A DNA stretch of 64,000 nucleotides from Roseibium alexandrii DFL-11 (lineage in GTDB: Bacteria > Pseudomonadota > Alphaproteobacteria > Rhizobiales > Stappiaceae): assembly GCF_000158095.2 (NCBI RefSeq), contig NZ_CM011002.1:1503228-1567227 (forward strand), written 5' to 3'. The notes below the pieces were generated by a model. It saw only the letters and a list, made by a program, of their open reading frames with translations. It ran no database searches and was not told the DNA's origin. Below, one piece after another: positions 30,828 to 41,291 of this stretch. A program made the position numbers and the translations under genes. Within the stretch, counting starts at the first letter, position 1, and each line of letters starts with the position of its first letter.

Positions 30828-32507
30828 TTATAGCTGGGTCACCACAACCTTGCAGAGCGTCTTTTTGCCCCAGACATCAAGGATCTCCGACCGGGCCGCG
30901 CGGCGCGCTGCTTCGGCGATCAGGTCCTTGTCCTTTCGCCGGGCTTTCGGAATACTCGTCACTGCGCCAATTACGGCCTTCCGAACGATGTCTTCCATAG
31001 GCTCACCGTCGTCGTCGGTATCCGGCAGTCCAAGGAGCACGGCGTTCGGCTCGTCGAGCAACTCTCCGGACCGGTTGACCACCAGCGTGATGATCGCAGC
31101 ACCGGCAAACGACAGCTTCCGCCGTTCCTTGACCCCGGTGACTTCAGGATCGTCGAGGATCCGGCCATCCTTCACCAGAATACCGAACGGTGCCTCATCA
31201 ATGATTGCGGCCCGGCCGGCCACAAGGCGGATAACGTCCCCATTCTTGCCGCGAATGACTTCCGGAACACCTTGTTCCTTCGCAAACGCAGCATGAGCTG
31301 CAAGATGCAATGGTTCCCCGTGAACGGGAAGCACGACTTTTGGCTGTACCAGTTTGTAGAGCTGCTCCAGCTCGCCACGGCGCGGGTGGCCGGAAACGTG
31401 GACCAGGGCATCCTTGTCGGTGACGATTTCAACGTCCTTGTCCGCCAGGTTGTTGAGGACAGCACCAACTTCCTTTTCATTGCCCGGAATGGTGCGGGAC
31501 GAAAAGATCACCATATCGCCTTGTGCAAGCGCAATGTTCCGATGATCACCGGCGGCAATCCGTGCAAGCGCTGCGCGGTTTTCGCCCTGTGATCCAGTGC
31601 ACAACAACACGACCTTGTCACGCGGCAGGTACCCGTAGGCTTCTTCGTCATGGAAGGCCGGGAGGTCATCCATGTATTCCAGCTCGTTGGCCACCTCAAT
31701 GGCCCGGTGCATTGACCGGCCAACCACCACCACATCGCGCTCATTCGCAGCAGCAGCTCGTGCGATGGCCCGGATACGGGCAACGTTGGAAGCAAAGGTT
31801 GTGACGGCAACGCGGTGCTTGGCACGGCCAATCACTTTGGTCAGTTCCGCTGCAACATCGGCTTCGCTAGGGCTGACGCCATCACGAACGGCATTGGTGC
31901 TGTCACAGACCAGCGCCATAACCCCTTCCCGGCCCAGCTCTGCCAGCCGGTCGAGGTCGATCGGTTGGCCAATGCCAGGCGACAAATCAATTTTCCAATC
32001 GCCCGTATGCAGCACCAAACCTGCAGGGGTTCGGATGGCCAAGGCACACGGCTCCGGGATCGAGTGGGCCATGGCAACGAATTCCACGTCGAACGGACCA
32101 ATCGTGTGGCGCTCGCCTTGGCGGACCACTGTCACGGGAACCTCTTCAGCGCCCGGCTCACTCTCGGTCTTGGCTGCCAGTAAACCGGCAGTAAAGGCCG
32201 TTGCGTAGACCGGCACTTTCAGGAAGGGCCACAGGTGCAGGATGGCGCCATAGTGGTCTTCATGGGCATGGGTGATAACCATGCCGGCAATGTTGTTGAC
32301 CTCGTCTTCCAGAAACTTGATGTCCGGCATCACCAGATCGATGCCAGGAAGTTCCGGACCTGCAAAGCTGACGCCGCAATCAACGATCAGCCATTTCCGG
32401 TTGCCTTCCGGCCCGAAGCCGTAAAGGCCGAGGTTCATGCCGATTTCGCCAACACCGCCAAGCGGCAGGAACACAATGTCGTTTTCTTTATCCTTGGCCG
32501 AAGCCAT
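30828..32507 (-). CDS. rnj: Ribonuclease J
   Basis: A 559-aa metallo-beta-lactamase/beta-CASP nuclease. The zinc motif HAHEDH is at residues 80-85 ('MVITHAHEDHYGAI'). Further motifs are 'VLHTGDWKID', 'MALVCDSTNA' and the beta-CASP 'PVHGEPLHLAAHA'. RNase J degrades RNA as 5' exo- and endonuclease and matures 16S/23S ends in alphaproteobacteria. The start at 32507 follows TAGGAG; the codon before is a TTG, which is less likely. It follows birA in the same direction. Confidence 0.95.
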   Translation of the reverse strand: MASAKDKENDIVFLPLGGVGEIGMNLGLYGFGPEGNRKWLIVDCGVSFAGPELPGIDLVMPDIKFLEDEVNNIAGMVITHAHEDHYGAILHLWPFLKVPVYATAFTAGLLAAKTESEPGAEEVPVTVVRQGERHTIGPFDVEFVAMAHSIPEPCALAIRTPAGLVLHTGDWKIDLSPGIGQPIDLDRLAELGREGVMALVCDSTNAVRDGVSPSEADVAAELTKVIGRAKHRVAVTTFASNVARIRAIARAAAANERDVVVVGRSMHRAIEVANELEYMDDLPAFHDEEAYGYLPRDKVVLLCTGSQGENRAALARIAAGDHRNIALAQGDMVIFSSRTIPGNEKEVGAVLNNLADKDVEIVTDKDALVHVSGHPRRGELEQLYKLVQPKVVLPVHGEPLHLAAHAAFAKEQGVPEVIRGKNGDVIRLVAGRAAIIDEAPFGILVKDGRILDDPEVTGVKERRKLSFAGAAIITLVVNRSGELLDEPNAVLLGLPDTDDDGEPMEDIVRKAVIGAVTSIPKARRKDKDLIAEAARRAARSEILDVWGKKTLCKVVVTQL

Positions 32508-32552
32508 CAAATTCTCCTACCCCTCACATCTATAGAGGGAACTGTCCGACCG

Positions 32553-33338
32553 TCATTCGCCGGATAAAAATACATCACCGGCATAGACCGTGCGTTTCTG
32601 GCCGTTATCCAGTCTTAGGACCAAATGGCCGGACGCATCCAGATCGTCAAAAATGCCGGTTATTTCTTCCTGAGCGGCCCGGACAGTGATCTTTTGTCCC
32701 AGATGCGCCGCCCGCTTCAACCATTGGCGCCGGATACGATCAAAGCCGTCCGGTTGGTGCCAGATTGCCAAATACTTTGCCAGTGTTTCCGCCAGCGCCG
32801 CGAACAGGCTGTCCGCCGACACTTGAAAGCCAAGACCGCGCAAATCGGTAGCCTGATACATCGCCGGATCGGGATGAGAGACACAATTGACGCCAAACCC
32901 CATGACCGCAGCCAGCCTGCCGTCCTTGAGTGTCTCGGCTTCCAGCAAGATGCCGGATAGTTTTGCTCCGTCGACCAAAAGATCGTTTGGCCACTTCAAC
33001 GACACCAATTGGAGCGTACCGGCTGCCTTGTCAACGGCTTCGGCGAGCGCAACAGCCGACAAAAGCGGCAATTCGCCGATCCGGGCCAAGGGAGCCGGGT
33101 CGATCATCAGGACACTTGCAAAGAGATTGCCCTGCGGAGAGGTCCAGGCCCGCCCCCGCCGGCCCCGGCCTGCCGTCTGAACGCCAGCCCGGATCCAGAG
33201 ATTTCCAGGATGCCCCGAAACGGCCCGCTCCAGACACAGAGCGTTGGTCGAGCCGACCGTCTCATAGGCCTCATAGAGAAAATCCGGCGCTCCGGGCGCC
33301 GGACCTTTTGTCTCAAGATGTGGTGCGGGACTGTTCAA
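32553..33338 (-). CDS. birA: Biotin-[acetyl-CoA-carboxylase] ligase
   Basis: A 261-aa biotin protein ligase. The catalytic part has 'VGSTNALCLERA', 'GVQTAGRGRRGRAWTSPQGNLFASVLM', 'KWPNDLLVDGAKLSGILLEAE' and a C-terminal SH3-like domain ending 'DNGQKRTVYAGDVFLSGE'. No N-terminal DNA-binding domain is present, so unlike the E. coli protein it is an enzyme only. It begins 15 bp after nuoN and may be co-transcribed with the nuo operon. Confidence 0.94.
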   Translation of the reverse strand: MNSPAPHLETKGPAPGAPDFLYEAYETVGSTNALCLERAVSGHPGNLWIRAGVQTAGRGRRGRAWTSPQGNLFASVLMIDPAPLARIGELPLLSAVALAEAVDKAAGTLQLVSLKWPNDLLVDGAKLSGILLEAETLKDGRLAAVMGFGVNCVSHPDPAMYQATDLRGLGFQVSADSLFAALAETLAKYLAIWHQPDGFDRIRRQWLKRAAHLGQKITVRAAQEEITGIFDDLDASGHLVLRLDNGQKRTVYAGDVFLSGE

Positions 33339-33353
33339 TCGCCAAACCGCTTA

Positions 33354-34793
33354 TCAAAACAACGACTGGGCGGCAGCGGTTGCAGCCGTTACGACCGGGC
33401 CAGGCATGACCCAGAAAAAGACTACGAACACTCCGGACAGACCAAGGACAACCTTCAGTTCGGTCGGCATCGGCTGGAAGGCTTCTGCCGGCTCATCAAA
33501 GAACATCACCTTGACGATGCGCAGGTAGTAGTAACAACCCACCACGGACGCAAGCACACCAATCACAGCCAGCGGATAGAGGCCTGCCTCGACAGCGGCT
33601 GCAAACACGAACCACTTCCCGAAGAAACCGATCAGCGGCGGAATGCCTGCAAGCGAGAACATCAGCAATCCGAGGATCACCGCCATTGGCAGGTTGGTCT
33701 GCGACAGGCCCGAGAGATCAGATATCTCTTCAACCATGCCGTCCTGCCGGCGCATGGACAGGATGCAGGCAAAGACACCAAGGGTCATGCCGAGATAGGC
33801 AACCATGTAGAAGATCACGCCTTCCACACCGGTCTGCGTACCGGCTGCAAGGCCGACCAGCGCATAGCCCATATGGCCGATGGACGAATACGCCATAAGG
33901 CGCTTCAGGTTGGTTTGGCCAATTGCGGCGAACGCACCGAGCGCCATGGACGCAATCGAAACAAAGACGATGATCTGTTGCCAATCGCTGGTGACCGGAT
34001 GGAACGCATCAATGACGATCCGCACCAGCATCCCCATGGCAGCAACTTTCGGAGCCGCTGCGAAGAACGCGGTCACAGGTGTCGGCGCGCCTTCATAAAC
34101 GTCTGGTGTCCACATGTGGAACGGCACAGCTGAAATCTTGAAGGCGAGACCCGCAAGAATGAAGGTCAAGCCGATGATCAGTCCGATGGACGCGCCTTCT
34201 TGCGACAGCAGTTCGGCAATCGCGGCGAAGGAAATCTGACCGGTGAAGCCGTAAACCAGCGACATGCCATAGAGCAGCATGCCGGAGGAAAGCGCGCCGA
34301 GCACGAAATACTTCAAGCCCGCTTCCGTTGACCGGACACTGTCGCGGTTGATGGCCGCCACTACATAGAGCGACAAGCTCTGGAGCTCGAGGCCCATGTA
34401 GAGCGCGATCATGTCGTTTGCCGACAGCATCAGCATCATGCCGAGCGTCGCAAGAATGATCAGGATCGGATACTCGAAATGGTCAAACGACTGGCTTTTG
34501 GCATAGGCCCAGGACATGGCGATCGCAAAGAACGATCCGACAAGGACCACCAGTTTCAAGAAGTAGGCGTAATCATCGAGGATGAACGACCCACCGAAGG
34601 TTTCACCGAAGCTCGGAACCAAAAGCAGCACAAGGAACGTGCCGCCGAGAAGCCCCATGGCGCCGCCAAAGACCGCGTAGCTGATGTTCCGGCCGCCGAA
34701 GGCACCGACCATCAACAGCACCATCGCTCCGATCGCCAGAATGATTTCCGGCAAGGCCGGCATGAGATCTGGCAGTTGGGTCACGTCTGACAT
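33354..34793 (-). CDS. nuoN: NADH-quinone oxidoreductase subunit N
   Basis: A 479-aa antiporter-like membrane subunit with about 14 helices. Marks include '[55 protein letters not shown]', containing the conserved Lys of the discontinuous helix and the PFHMW motif. It is one of three proton-pumping modules in the membrane arm (N, M, L). It is the last nuo gene of the operon. Confidence 0.97.
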   Translation of the reverse strand: MSDVTQLPDLMPALPEIILAIGAMVLLMVGAFGGRNISYAVFGGAMGLLGGTFLVLLLVPSFGETFGGSFILDDYAYFLKLVVLVGSFFAIAMSWAYAKSQSFDHFEYPILIILATLGMMLMLSANDMIALYMGLELQSLSLYVVAAINRDSVRSTEAGLKYFVLGALSSGMLLYGMSLVYGFTGQISFAAIAELLSQEGASIGLIIGLTFILAGLAFKISAVPFHMWTPDVYEGAPTPVTAFFAAAPKVAAMGMLVRIVIDAFHPVTSDWQQIIVFVSIASMALGAFAAIGQTNLKRLMAYSSIGHMGYALVGLAAGTQTGVEGVIFYMVAYLGMTLGVFACILSMRRQDGMVEEISDLSGLSQTNLPMAVILGLLMFSLAGIPPLIGFFGKWFVFAAAVEAGLYPLAVIGVLASVVGCYYYLRIVKVMFFDEPAEAFQPMPTELKVVLGLSGVFVVFFWVMPGPVVTAATAAAQSLF

Positions 34794-34817
34794 AGCTCTG
34801 TCTCGCCCTCGAAACTC

Positions 34818-36335
34818 TTAGTGCGCCGTGGCCGCATGCTGGGTGACCCCAGCAGCTTCAAGGGCCGCGGTATATTGATTGATGAGGTTGTCAACGGATC
34901 CCTGGGTCACATCCAGGATCGCCATCGGATAGAAACCGAAGAAGATCGTCAAGATGATCATCGGGACCAGGATGACCTTTTCGCGCAGATCCAGATCGAG
35001 GATCGACTTGAGGCTTTCCTTGTCCAGCGAACCGAAAACGACCCGGCGGTAGAGATAAAGCGCATAACACGCCGACAGGATCACGCCCAATGTCGCGAAC
35101 ACGGCAACCCATGTGTTGACCTGGAACGCTCCAATCAGAACGAGGATTTCACCGACGAAGCCAGAAGTTCCGGGCAAGCCAACATTCGCCATCGTGAAGA
35201 TGAGGAACGCGACCGCATATTTCGGCATCCGGTTGACGAGGCCGCCATAGGCCGAAATCTCCCGGGTGTGCATCCGGTCATAGATGACGCCAACGCACAG
35301 GAAGAGCGCGCCGGACACGATGCCGTGGGAGAGCATCTGGAAGATGCCGCCCTGCACACCCTGCGGCGTCATGGTGAAGATCCCCAAGGTCACGTAACCC
35401 ATGTGGGCAACCGATGAGTAGGCGATGAGCTTCTTTATGTCTTCCTGAGCCAGCGCCACAAGCGATGTGTAGATGATCGCAACCACCGAAAGTGTGTACA
35501 CCAGCGGTGCAAACATATCGGACGCAAGCGGGAACATCGGCAGGGAGAACCGCAGGAAACCATAACCGCCGAGTTTCAGAAGAACACCCGCCAGGATCAC
35601 GGATCCGGCTGTCGGCGCCTCGACGTGGGCGTCCGGCAACCAGGTGTGCACCGGCCACATCGGCATTTTCACCGCGAAACTGGCGAAAAACGCGATCCAG
35701 AGCCAGGTCTGCATCTCCGGCGGGAACTGATAAACCAGCAGCTCCTGGATATCGGTCGTGCCGGCTGTCCAGTACATCGCCATGATCGCGACCAGCATCA
35801 AGACCGATCCGAGAAGCGTGTAGAGGAAGAACTTGTAAGACGCGTAGACCCGCCGTGCGCCACCCCAGACACCGATGATCAGGAACATCGGGATGAGGCC
35901 AGCTTCGAAGAACACGTAGAAGACTACGATGTCGAGTGCGCAGAACACGCCGATCATCAAAGTTTCCAGGATCAGGAACGCGACCATGTATTCGCGCACG
36001 CGGTTCTGGACGCTCTTCCAGGAGGCCAAGATACAAAACGGCATCAGGAATGCGGTGAGCACAACGAACAGCAAGGAAATGCCGTCGACGCCCATTTTGT
36101 AGGAGATGTTGGAGCCGAGCCAGTCGCGCTCTTCGACAAACTGGAACCCTGGGTTCGAGTAATCGAAGAAAGCCCAGATGACCAGCGACAAACCAAAGGT
36201 CATGCCAGTGGTGACAAGCGCCACCATACGCATCTGACCCTTTGCCTGGTCGTCATTGCCCGACACCATCAGGACGAAGACAACACCCAACAACGGCAGG
36301 AATGTCGTGAGTGACAGAATTGGCCAGTCAATCAT
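34818..36335 (-). CDS. nuoM: NADH-quinone oxidoreductase subunit M
   Basis: A 505-aa antiporter-like subunit. Key segments: '[20 protein letters not shown]' with the conserved Glu of helix 5, '[40 protein letters not shown]' with the pumping Lys, and '[20 protein letters not shown]'. Its ATG overlaps the nuoL stop by one base (TAATG), so the two are translationally coupled. Typical length. Confidence 0.97.
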   Translation of the reverse strand: MIDWPILSLTTFLPLLGVVFVLMVSGNDDQAKGQMRMVALVTTGMTFGLSLVIWAFFDYSNPGFQFVEERDWLGSNISYKMGVDGISLLFVVLTAFLMPFCILASWKSVQNRVREYMVAFLILETLMIGVFCALDIVVFYVFFEAGLIPMFLIIGVWGGARRVYASYKFFLYTLLGSVLMLVAIMAMYWTAGTTDIQELLVYQFPPEMQTWLWIAFFASFAVKMPMWPVHTWLPDAHVEAPTAGSVILAGVLLKLGGYGFLRFSLPMFPLASDMFAPLVYTLSVVAIIYTSLVALAQEDIKKLIAYSSVAHMGYVTLGIFTMTPQGVQGGIFQMLSHGIVSGALFLCVGVIYDRMHTREISAYGGLVNRMPKYAVAFLIFTMANVGLPGTSGFVGEILVLIGAFQVNTWVAVFATLGVILSACYALYLYRRVVFGSLDKESLKSILDLDLREKVILVPMIILTIFFGFYPMAILDVTQGSVDNLINQYTAALEAAGVTQHAATAH

Positions 36336-38344
36336 TAGTGTGCACCCCCGCCGGTGCCCGCACCGGTGAACATCGACCAGGTGATCAAAGCCGCCACACC
36401 GATCAGCATCGCAAATGCATAGTGGTAGAGATATCCGGTCTGCAGTTTCACGACCCAGGTCGTGACACCCTGCACCCGCGCGGCGATCCCGTTCGGCCCA
36501 TAGCCGTCAATCACGGTGCCATCGCCCTTCTTCCAAAGAACGCGGCCAAGCCACATTGCGGGACGGACAAAGATGAAATTGTAGAGCTCGTCGAAATACC
36601 ACTTGTTCAACAGGAACTGGTACAGCGCAGAATGGCGTTCGGCCAACTGTTTCGGCATTTCCGGCGAACGGATGTAGAACTGGTAGGCAACAAGCAGACC
36701 GGCTGCCATCATGACGAATGGCGACAAGCGCACCCAGGTCGGAACGTAATGCATGTCATGCAGGACGTGGCTGTCGGCAAACGCCGGCAAAGAACCGGCC
36801 CAGAAGGCTTCATAGGCCGCCTCGTCGTAGAAGAACGGGCCGTAGAAGACCATCCCGGCAAGCACTGCGCCGATGGACAAGATGAACAACGGCACGGTCA
36901 TGACCATTGGCGATTCATGAACGTGTTTCATAACATCAACAGAAGCACGTGGTTTACCGTGGAAGGTCATAAAGGTCAGGCGCCACGAATAAAACGACGT
37001 CAGCGCCGCTGCAATCACAGTCAACCAGAAGCCATAAAGCGCCATCGGGTTCGGATGGTCTCCACCCGACGCCGCAAACGCGGCTTCGATGATGCCGTCC
37101 TTGGAAACAAAGCCAGCAAAACCGATATGGGTCAGCGGGATGCCGACACCGGTCAAAGCCAGAGTACCAATCATCATGGTCCAATAGGTGATCGGAATAT
37201 GCTTCCGCAAACCGCCCATCTTGCGCATGTCCTGTTCGTCGGACACGGCATGGATCACCGAACCTGCACACAGGAACAACAGCGCCTTGAAGAACGCGTG
37301 CGTGAACAGGTGGAACACCGCGATGGAGTAAGCTCCAATCCCGAGCGCCACGAACATATACCCCAGCTGCGAACAGGTGGAGTAGGCAATCACACGCTTG
37401 ATGTCGTTTTGAACAAGACCAACGGTTGCGGCAAAGAACGCAGTCGTTGCACCGAAGAACACGATCACGGCCAGCGCGACGTCGGACAGTTCGAACAGCG
37501 GCGACAGGCGCGCCACCATGAAGACACCCGCGGTGACCATGGTCGCAGCGTGGATGAGCGCAGACACCGGAGTCGGGCCTTCCATCGCATCCGGCAGCCA
37601 TGTGTGCAGAAGGAACTGTGCCGACTTGCCCATCGCCCCCATGAACAGGAGCAGACAAATGACGGTCATCGCAGCCTGGGCATCGAGGTGATAGCCCATG
37701 AAGTTCATGACTTCGCCCTGCTCTTCAATGAAGGACGGGGCGTCGTTGAAGATCGTTGTGAAGTCGATGCTGCCGAACAGGTAGAAGACACCGAAGATGC
37801 CGAGCGCGAACCCGAAGTCACCGACACGGTTGACGACAAACGCCTTCATCGCCGCCGCATTGGCGGACGGTTTCTTGTACCAGAAGCCGATCAGCAGATA
37901 GGACGCAAGACCCACGCCTTCCCAGCCGAAGAACATCTGCAGCAGGTTATCGGCCGTCACCAGCGTCAGCATGGCGAACGTGAAGAGCGACAGATAAGCA
38001 AAGAAGCGCGGGCGGTGCGGATCGTGGTGCATGTAGCCAATCGAATAGACATGCACCAATGCGGACACCGTGTTGACAACGACCAGCATGACCGCTGTCA
38101 GCGTGTCGACGCGGATTGACCAGGCAACGTTAAGATCGCCGGCGCTTATCCAGCGGAAAAGGTGAACAACCTGGGCTTCGGAACCTCCGAGCCAGAACCC
38201 GATAAATGCTATCCAAGACAGAAGCGCTGCAAGGATCAACAGACCACTTGTAATGTACTCGGATGCTTTGGCACCAATTGAGCGTCCGAAGAGACCGGCA
38301 ATCAGAAATCCAATCAGCGGTAGGAACAGGATTGTAGCGTACAT
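36335..38344 (-). CDS. nuoL: NADH-quinone oxidoreductase subunit L
   Basis: A 669-aa distal antiporter-like subunit. Conserved parts: '[20 protein letters not shown]' (Glu of helix 5), '[37 protein letters not shown]', '[20 protein letters not shown]' and a C-terminal amphipathic lateral helix region running from about 540 to 640 alongside NuoM/N. It is one base upstream-overlapping with nuoM. A long plus-strand open frame (36311-38119) lies opposite; this is a codon-bias effect. Confidence 0.97.
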   Translation of the reverse strand: MYATILFLPLIGFLIAGLFGRSIGAKASEYITSGLLILAALLSWIAFIGFWLGGSEAQVVHLFRWISAGDLNVAWSIRVDTLTAVMLVVVNTVSALVHVYSIGYMHHDPHRPRFFAYLSLFTFAMLTLVTADNLLQMFFGWEGVGLASYLLIGFWYKKPSANAAAMKAFVVNRVGDFGFALGIFGVFYLFGSIDFTTIFNDAPSFIEEQGEVMNFMGYHLDAQAAMTVICLLLFMGAMGKSAQFLLHTWLPDAMEGPTPVSALIHAATMVTAGVFMVARLSPLFELSDVALAVIVFFGATTAFFAATVGLVQNDIKRVIAYSTCSQLGYMFVALGIGAYSIAVFHLFTHAFFKALLFLCAGSVIHAVSDEQDMRKMGGLRKHIPITYWTMMIGTLALTGVGIPLTHIGFAGFVSKDGIIEAAFAASGGDHPNPMALYGFWLTVIAAALTSFYSWRLTFMTFHGKPRASVDVMKHVHESPMVMTVPLFILSIGAVLAGMVFYGPFFYDEAAYEAFWAGSLPAFADSHVLHDMHYVPTWVRLSPFVMMAAGLLVAYQFYIRSPEMPKQLAERHSALYQFLLNKWYFDELYNFIFVRPAMWLGRVLWKKGDGTVIDGYGPNGIAARVQGVTTWVVKLQTGYLYHYAFAMLIGVAALITWSMFTGAGTGGGAH

Positions 38345-38350
38345 CAGCCC

Positions 38351-38659
38351 CTACCCTTTCATCACGTTGACGTCTTCCACGGCGATGGAGCCGCGGTTCC
38401 GGTGGAAGACCACCAGGATTGCTAGTCCAATCGCAGCTTCTGCGGCTGCGACGGTCAAAATGAGCATGGTGAAGACCTGCCCGATCAGATCGCCGAGGAA
38501 CGACGAAAAGGCGACGAAGTTGATGTTCACGGCAAGCAGCAACAGCTCAACCGACATCAAGATGACAATCACATTTTTCCTGTTCAGAAAGATCCCGAAG
38601 ATCCCGATCACGAACAGGATCGCCGCGACCGACAGATAGTGCGACAGACCGATTTCCAT
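38351..38659 (-). CDS. nuoK: NADH-quinone oxidoreductase subunit K
   Basis: A 102-aa subunit with three transmembrane helices. The two conserved membrane Glu residues are in '[18 protein letters not shown]' and '[17 protein letters not shown]'. These carry the E-channel proton path. It starts about 100 bp after nuoJ and ends 6 bp before nuoL. Confidence 0.97.
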   Translation of the reverse strand: MEIGLSHYLSVAAILFVIGIFGIFLNRKNVIVILMSVELLLLAVNINFVAFSSFLGDLIGQVFTMLILTVAAAEAAIGLAILVVFHRNRGSIAVEDVNVMKG

Positions 38660-38756
38660 GGGCGCCTCGCCGTGCTCCCCTCATTTACCCCAACCCTGAA
38701 CCGCACGGAGGAGCGTGCCGGTTGCAGGACTTATCGAACGACGCGAACGTTTCGCG

Positions 38757-39371
38757 TCAGATACCCTTGCCCGTTTCGACCTTCCGGACCTCGACAGCGG
38801 CTTCGCGTGTGCGGCCAACCTGGGTCGGAATGTCCTGACGTTTGACATTCGGCTTGTGGCGCAGTGTCAGAACGATCGCGCCGATCATGGCCACCAGCAG
38901 GATCAAACCGGCGACCTGGAAGAAATAGATGTACTTGGTGTAGAGCACCGAACCGAGCGCCTCGATGTTGGTCATCTCGGTCAGCGGCGGCGTCGGCTCC
39001 ACAGTGTTCGCAGTCAACTCCGGCAGAATCACCCAGGCACCGAAGCCCATGAGCAGCTCGACCAGAAGAATCAGGCCAACGAGGCCACCCACTGGCAGAT
39101 ACTGCAAGAAGCCTTGCCGCAGCTCCACGAAGTCAACATCCAGCATCATGACGACGAAGAGGAACAGAACCGCGACCGCTCCGACATAGACAACCACCAG
39201 CAACAGCGCCAGATACTCAGCACCAAGCAGAATGAACAGTCCCGCGGAATTCACGAAGGCCAGGATCAGAAACAAGACCGAGGTCACCGGGTTCCGGGCC
39301 GCGATCACCATGAATGCGGACGCGACTGTAACGCCTGCAAACAGGTAGAAAAAGAGGGCTTTCAGGATCAT
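38757..39371 (-). CDS. nuoJ: NADH-quinone oxidoreductase subunit J
   Basis: A 204-aa membrane subunit with five helices. The helix-3 region 'LVVVYVGAVAVLFLFVVMMLD' matches the conserved pi-bulge segment that switches during quinone reduction. It has a C-terminal cytoplasmic tail with 'RHKPNVKRQDIPTQVGRTREAAVEVRKVETGKGI', typical of alphaproteobacteria. Between nuoI and nuoK. Confidence 0.96.
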   Translation of the reverse strand: MILKALFFYLFAGVTVASAFMVIAARNPVTSVLFLILAFVNSAGLFILLGAEYLALLLVVVYVGAVAVLFLFVVMMLDVDFVELRQGFLQYLPVGGLVGLILLVELLMGFGAWVILPELTANTVEPTPPLTEMTNIEALGSVLYTKYIYFFQVAGLILLVAMIGAIVLTLRHKPNVKRQDIPTQVGRTREAAVEVRKVETGKGI

Positions 39372-39462
39372 TTCAAAGACCTGCCTGTCGTGTGGCCGTT
39401 CGGCCAGAAAATGCGGGGCCCGGCCGGATTGCCAGGCTGAACTTGGAGTGTGCGGTTAGCTC

Positions 39463-39948
39463 CTAACGGTAAGGAGCATCCATTTCAATGTTTCGAGCGA
39501 TTTCACGCTCCCACCGATCCCCATTCGCGAGCAGCTTTTCCTTGTCATAGTAAAGCTCTTCGCGGGTCTCTGTGGCGAATTCGAAGTTTGGACCCTCAAC
39601 AATTGCATCCACAGGGCACGCTTCCTGGCAGAAGCCGCAATAGATGCATTTCACCATGTCGATGTCGTAACGGGTCGTGCGGCGGGTACCATCGTTCCGG
39701 CGCGGGCCAGCTTCAATGGTGATCGCCTGAGCCGGACAGATCGCCTCGCAAAGTTTGCAGGCGATACAGCGCTCTTCGCCGTTCGGATAACGGCGCAAAG
39801 CATGCTCACCCCGGAACCGCGGGCTTACCGGGCCCTTTTCGAACGGATAATTGACCGTTGGCTTCGGTTTGAAGAAGTAGCGCATCGCAAGGAAGAATGC
39901 CGATACGAACTCTTGCAGAAACAGCGATTTTACGGTTTGTCCAACCAT
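39463..39948 (-). CDS. nuoI: NADH-quinone oxidoreductase subunit I
   Basis: A 161-aa peripheral iron-sulfur protein. Two 4Fe-4S motifs are visible: '[14 protein letters not shown]' (about 61-74) and '[16 protein letters not shown]' (about 101-116), forming clusters N6a and N6b. The N-terminal amphipathic part attaches it to the membrane arm near NuoH. It follows a small membrane protein gene in the operon. Confidence 0.97.
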   Translation of the reverse strand: MVGQTVKSLFLQEFVSAFFLAMRYFFKPKPTVNYPFEKGPVSPRFRGEHALRRYPNGEERCIACKLCEAICPAQAITIEAGPRRNDGTRRTTRYDIDMVKCIYCGFCQEACPVDAIVEGPNFEFATETREELYYDKEKLLANGDRWEREIARNIEMDAPYR

Positions 39949-39968
39949 CGCGTTAGCCTCTCTTTACC

Positions 39969-40205
39969 TCAGCCAGCCAGCAGGCTGGCGGCCCAATAGC
40001 CGATGATCGGGAAGCCGATCACCGGAATTCCAAAAATCAGTACACCAATCGGTGCCCGGTATCTGGCAACGACACCCCCGTCGCCGCCAGCTTGTTTGTT
40101 TTTCGTCTCCGCCGCCTGAAGGATGCCCTTCAGGATCTTCCAATCGAGCCAGCCGACATAAAGCCCAACGGCAGCTCCGATCACTCCGGGGAGCGACACT
40201 TCCAT
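39969..40205 (-). CDS. Small hydrophobic protein in the nuo operon
   Basis: A 78-aa protein with two likely transmembrane segments: about 6-20 ('GVIGAAVGLYVGWLDW') and about 52-76 ('PIGVLIFGIPVIGFPIIGYWAASLLAG'), separated by a polar loop 'ETKNKQAGGDGGVVARY'. It sits between nuoH and nuoI with 11- and 20-bp gaps, where the operon is otherwise contiguous. I do not recognise a family name. Its place suggests a complex I-associated or assembly role, but this is only inferred. Confidence 0.75.
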   Translation of the reverse strand: MEVSLPGVIGAAVGLYVGWLDWKILKGILQAAETKNKQAGGDGGVVARYRAPIGVLIFGIPVIGFPIIGYWAASLLAG

Positions 40206-40216
40206 AGACCGTCCCC

Positions 40217-41275
40217 TTACGCCGCGCCTGGAGCCCAGCCTGTGATCATCAGAACAGTTGCGACCACAAACACCATGGCGAGTGACAGCGGCAGGAACAC
40301 TTTCCAGCCAAGACGCATCAGCTGGTCATAGCGGTAGCGCGGGACCATCGCCTTGACCATGGCGAACATGAAGAAGCAGAGCAGACACTTCAGGATGAAC
40401 CAGATGACGCCCGGCACCCAAGTGAACGGTGCAAAGTCGAACGGCGGCAGCCATCCACCCATGAAGAAAATGGTCATCAGCGCGCACATCAGGCAGATGG
40501 CGACGTATTCGCCGAGCATGAACATCATGTACGGTGTGGAGCCATATTCCACCATGAAGCCGGCGACCAGTTCTGATTCTGCTTCGGCCAAATCGAATGG
40601 CGGGCGGTTGGTCTCAGCCAATGCCGACACGAAGAACACCACGAACATCGGGAAGAGCGGCAACCAGTACCAGTTCAGGATATTCAGCCACGGCACGCCC
40701 AGCATGTCTGCAAGGCCAGTTTCCTGCGCCAAGACGATGCCGGTCAGGTTCAAGGTGCCTGCACACAGGAGCACAGTTACGATCACAAAGCCAATGGAGA
40801 CTTCGTAAGACACCATCTGCGCTGCGGACCGGAGGGCTGACAGGAACGGATACTTGGAGTTGGACGCCCATCCGCCGATGATCACGCCATAAACTTCCAG
40901 GGAAGATACGGCAAAGACGAACAGGACACCGACGTTGATGTTCGCGATCACCCAGCCATAGTCCACCGGGATGACTGACCAGGCCGCCAGAGCGAGCAGC
41001 ACAGACACCAGTGGTGCCAGCAGGAACAGAATCTTGTTGGCCCCCGACGGGATGACAGGCTCTTTCAAGACGAACTTCAGAAGATCGGCAAAACTCTGCA
41101 GAAGTCCCCAGGGCCCGACGACGTTCGGGCCGCGGCGGATCTGAACAGCCGCCCAGATCTTGCGGTCTGCATAAAGCACGTAGGCGACGATCACCAAAAG
41201 CACGACAAGCAACAGAACGCTCTGGAATACCATCCAGAGGAACGGCCAGCCGTAGGTGGTCATGAACTCAGCCAT
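40217..41275 (-). CDS. nuoH: NADH-quinone oxidoreductase subunit H
   Basis: A 352-aa membrane subunit that forms part of the quinone chamber. Signatures: '[50 protein letters not shown]', '[39 protein letters not shown]' and '[26 protein letters not shown]', containing acidic residues for the E-channel. Eight helices expected. It is followed by the small membrane protein and nuoI. Confidence 0.97.
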   Translation of the reverse strand: MAEFMTTYGWPFLWMVFQSVLLLVVLLVIVAYVLYADRKIWAAVQIRRGPNVVGPWGLLQSFADLLKFVLKEPVIPSGANKILFLLAPLVSVLLALAAWSVIPVDYGWVIANINVGVLFVFAVSSLEVYGVIIGGWASNSKYPFLSALRSAAQMVSYEVSIGFVIVTVLLCAGTLNLTGIVLAQETGLADMLGVPWLNILNWYWLPLFPMFVVFFVSALAETNRPPFDLAEAESELVAGFMVEYGSTPYMMFMLGEYVAICLMCALMTIFFMGGWLPPFDFAPFTWVPGVIWFILKCLLCFFMFAMVKAMVPRYRYDQLMRLGWKVFLPLSLAMVFVVATVLMITGWAPGAA

Positions 41276-41291
41276 TTCGGTCCCCTACCCC

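Noticed and set aside
36311..38119. A 602-codon plus-strand open frame opposite nuoL
   Set aside because: It is antisense to a certain gene, has a composition set by the third-position bias of nuoL (rich in His, Arg, Gln, Asp) and resembles no protein. Similar long antisense frames at 7228-8652, 17645-18928 and 33009-34133 were dropped for the same reason.
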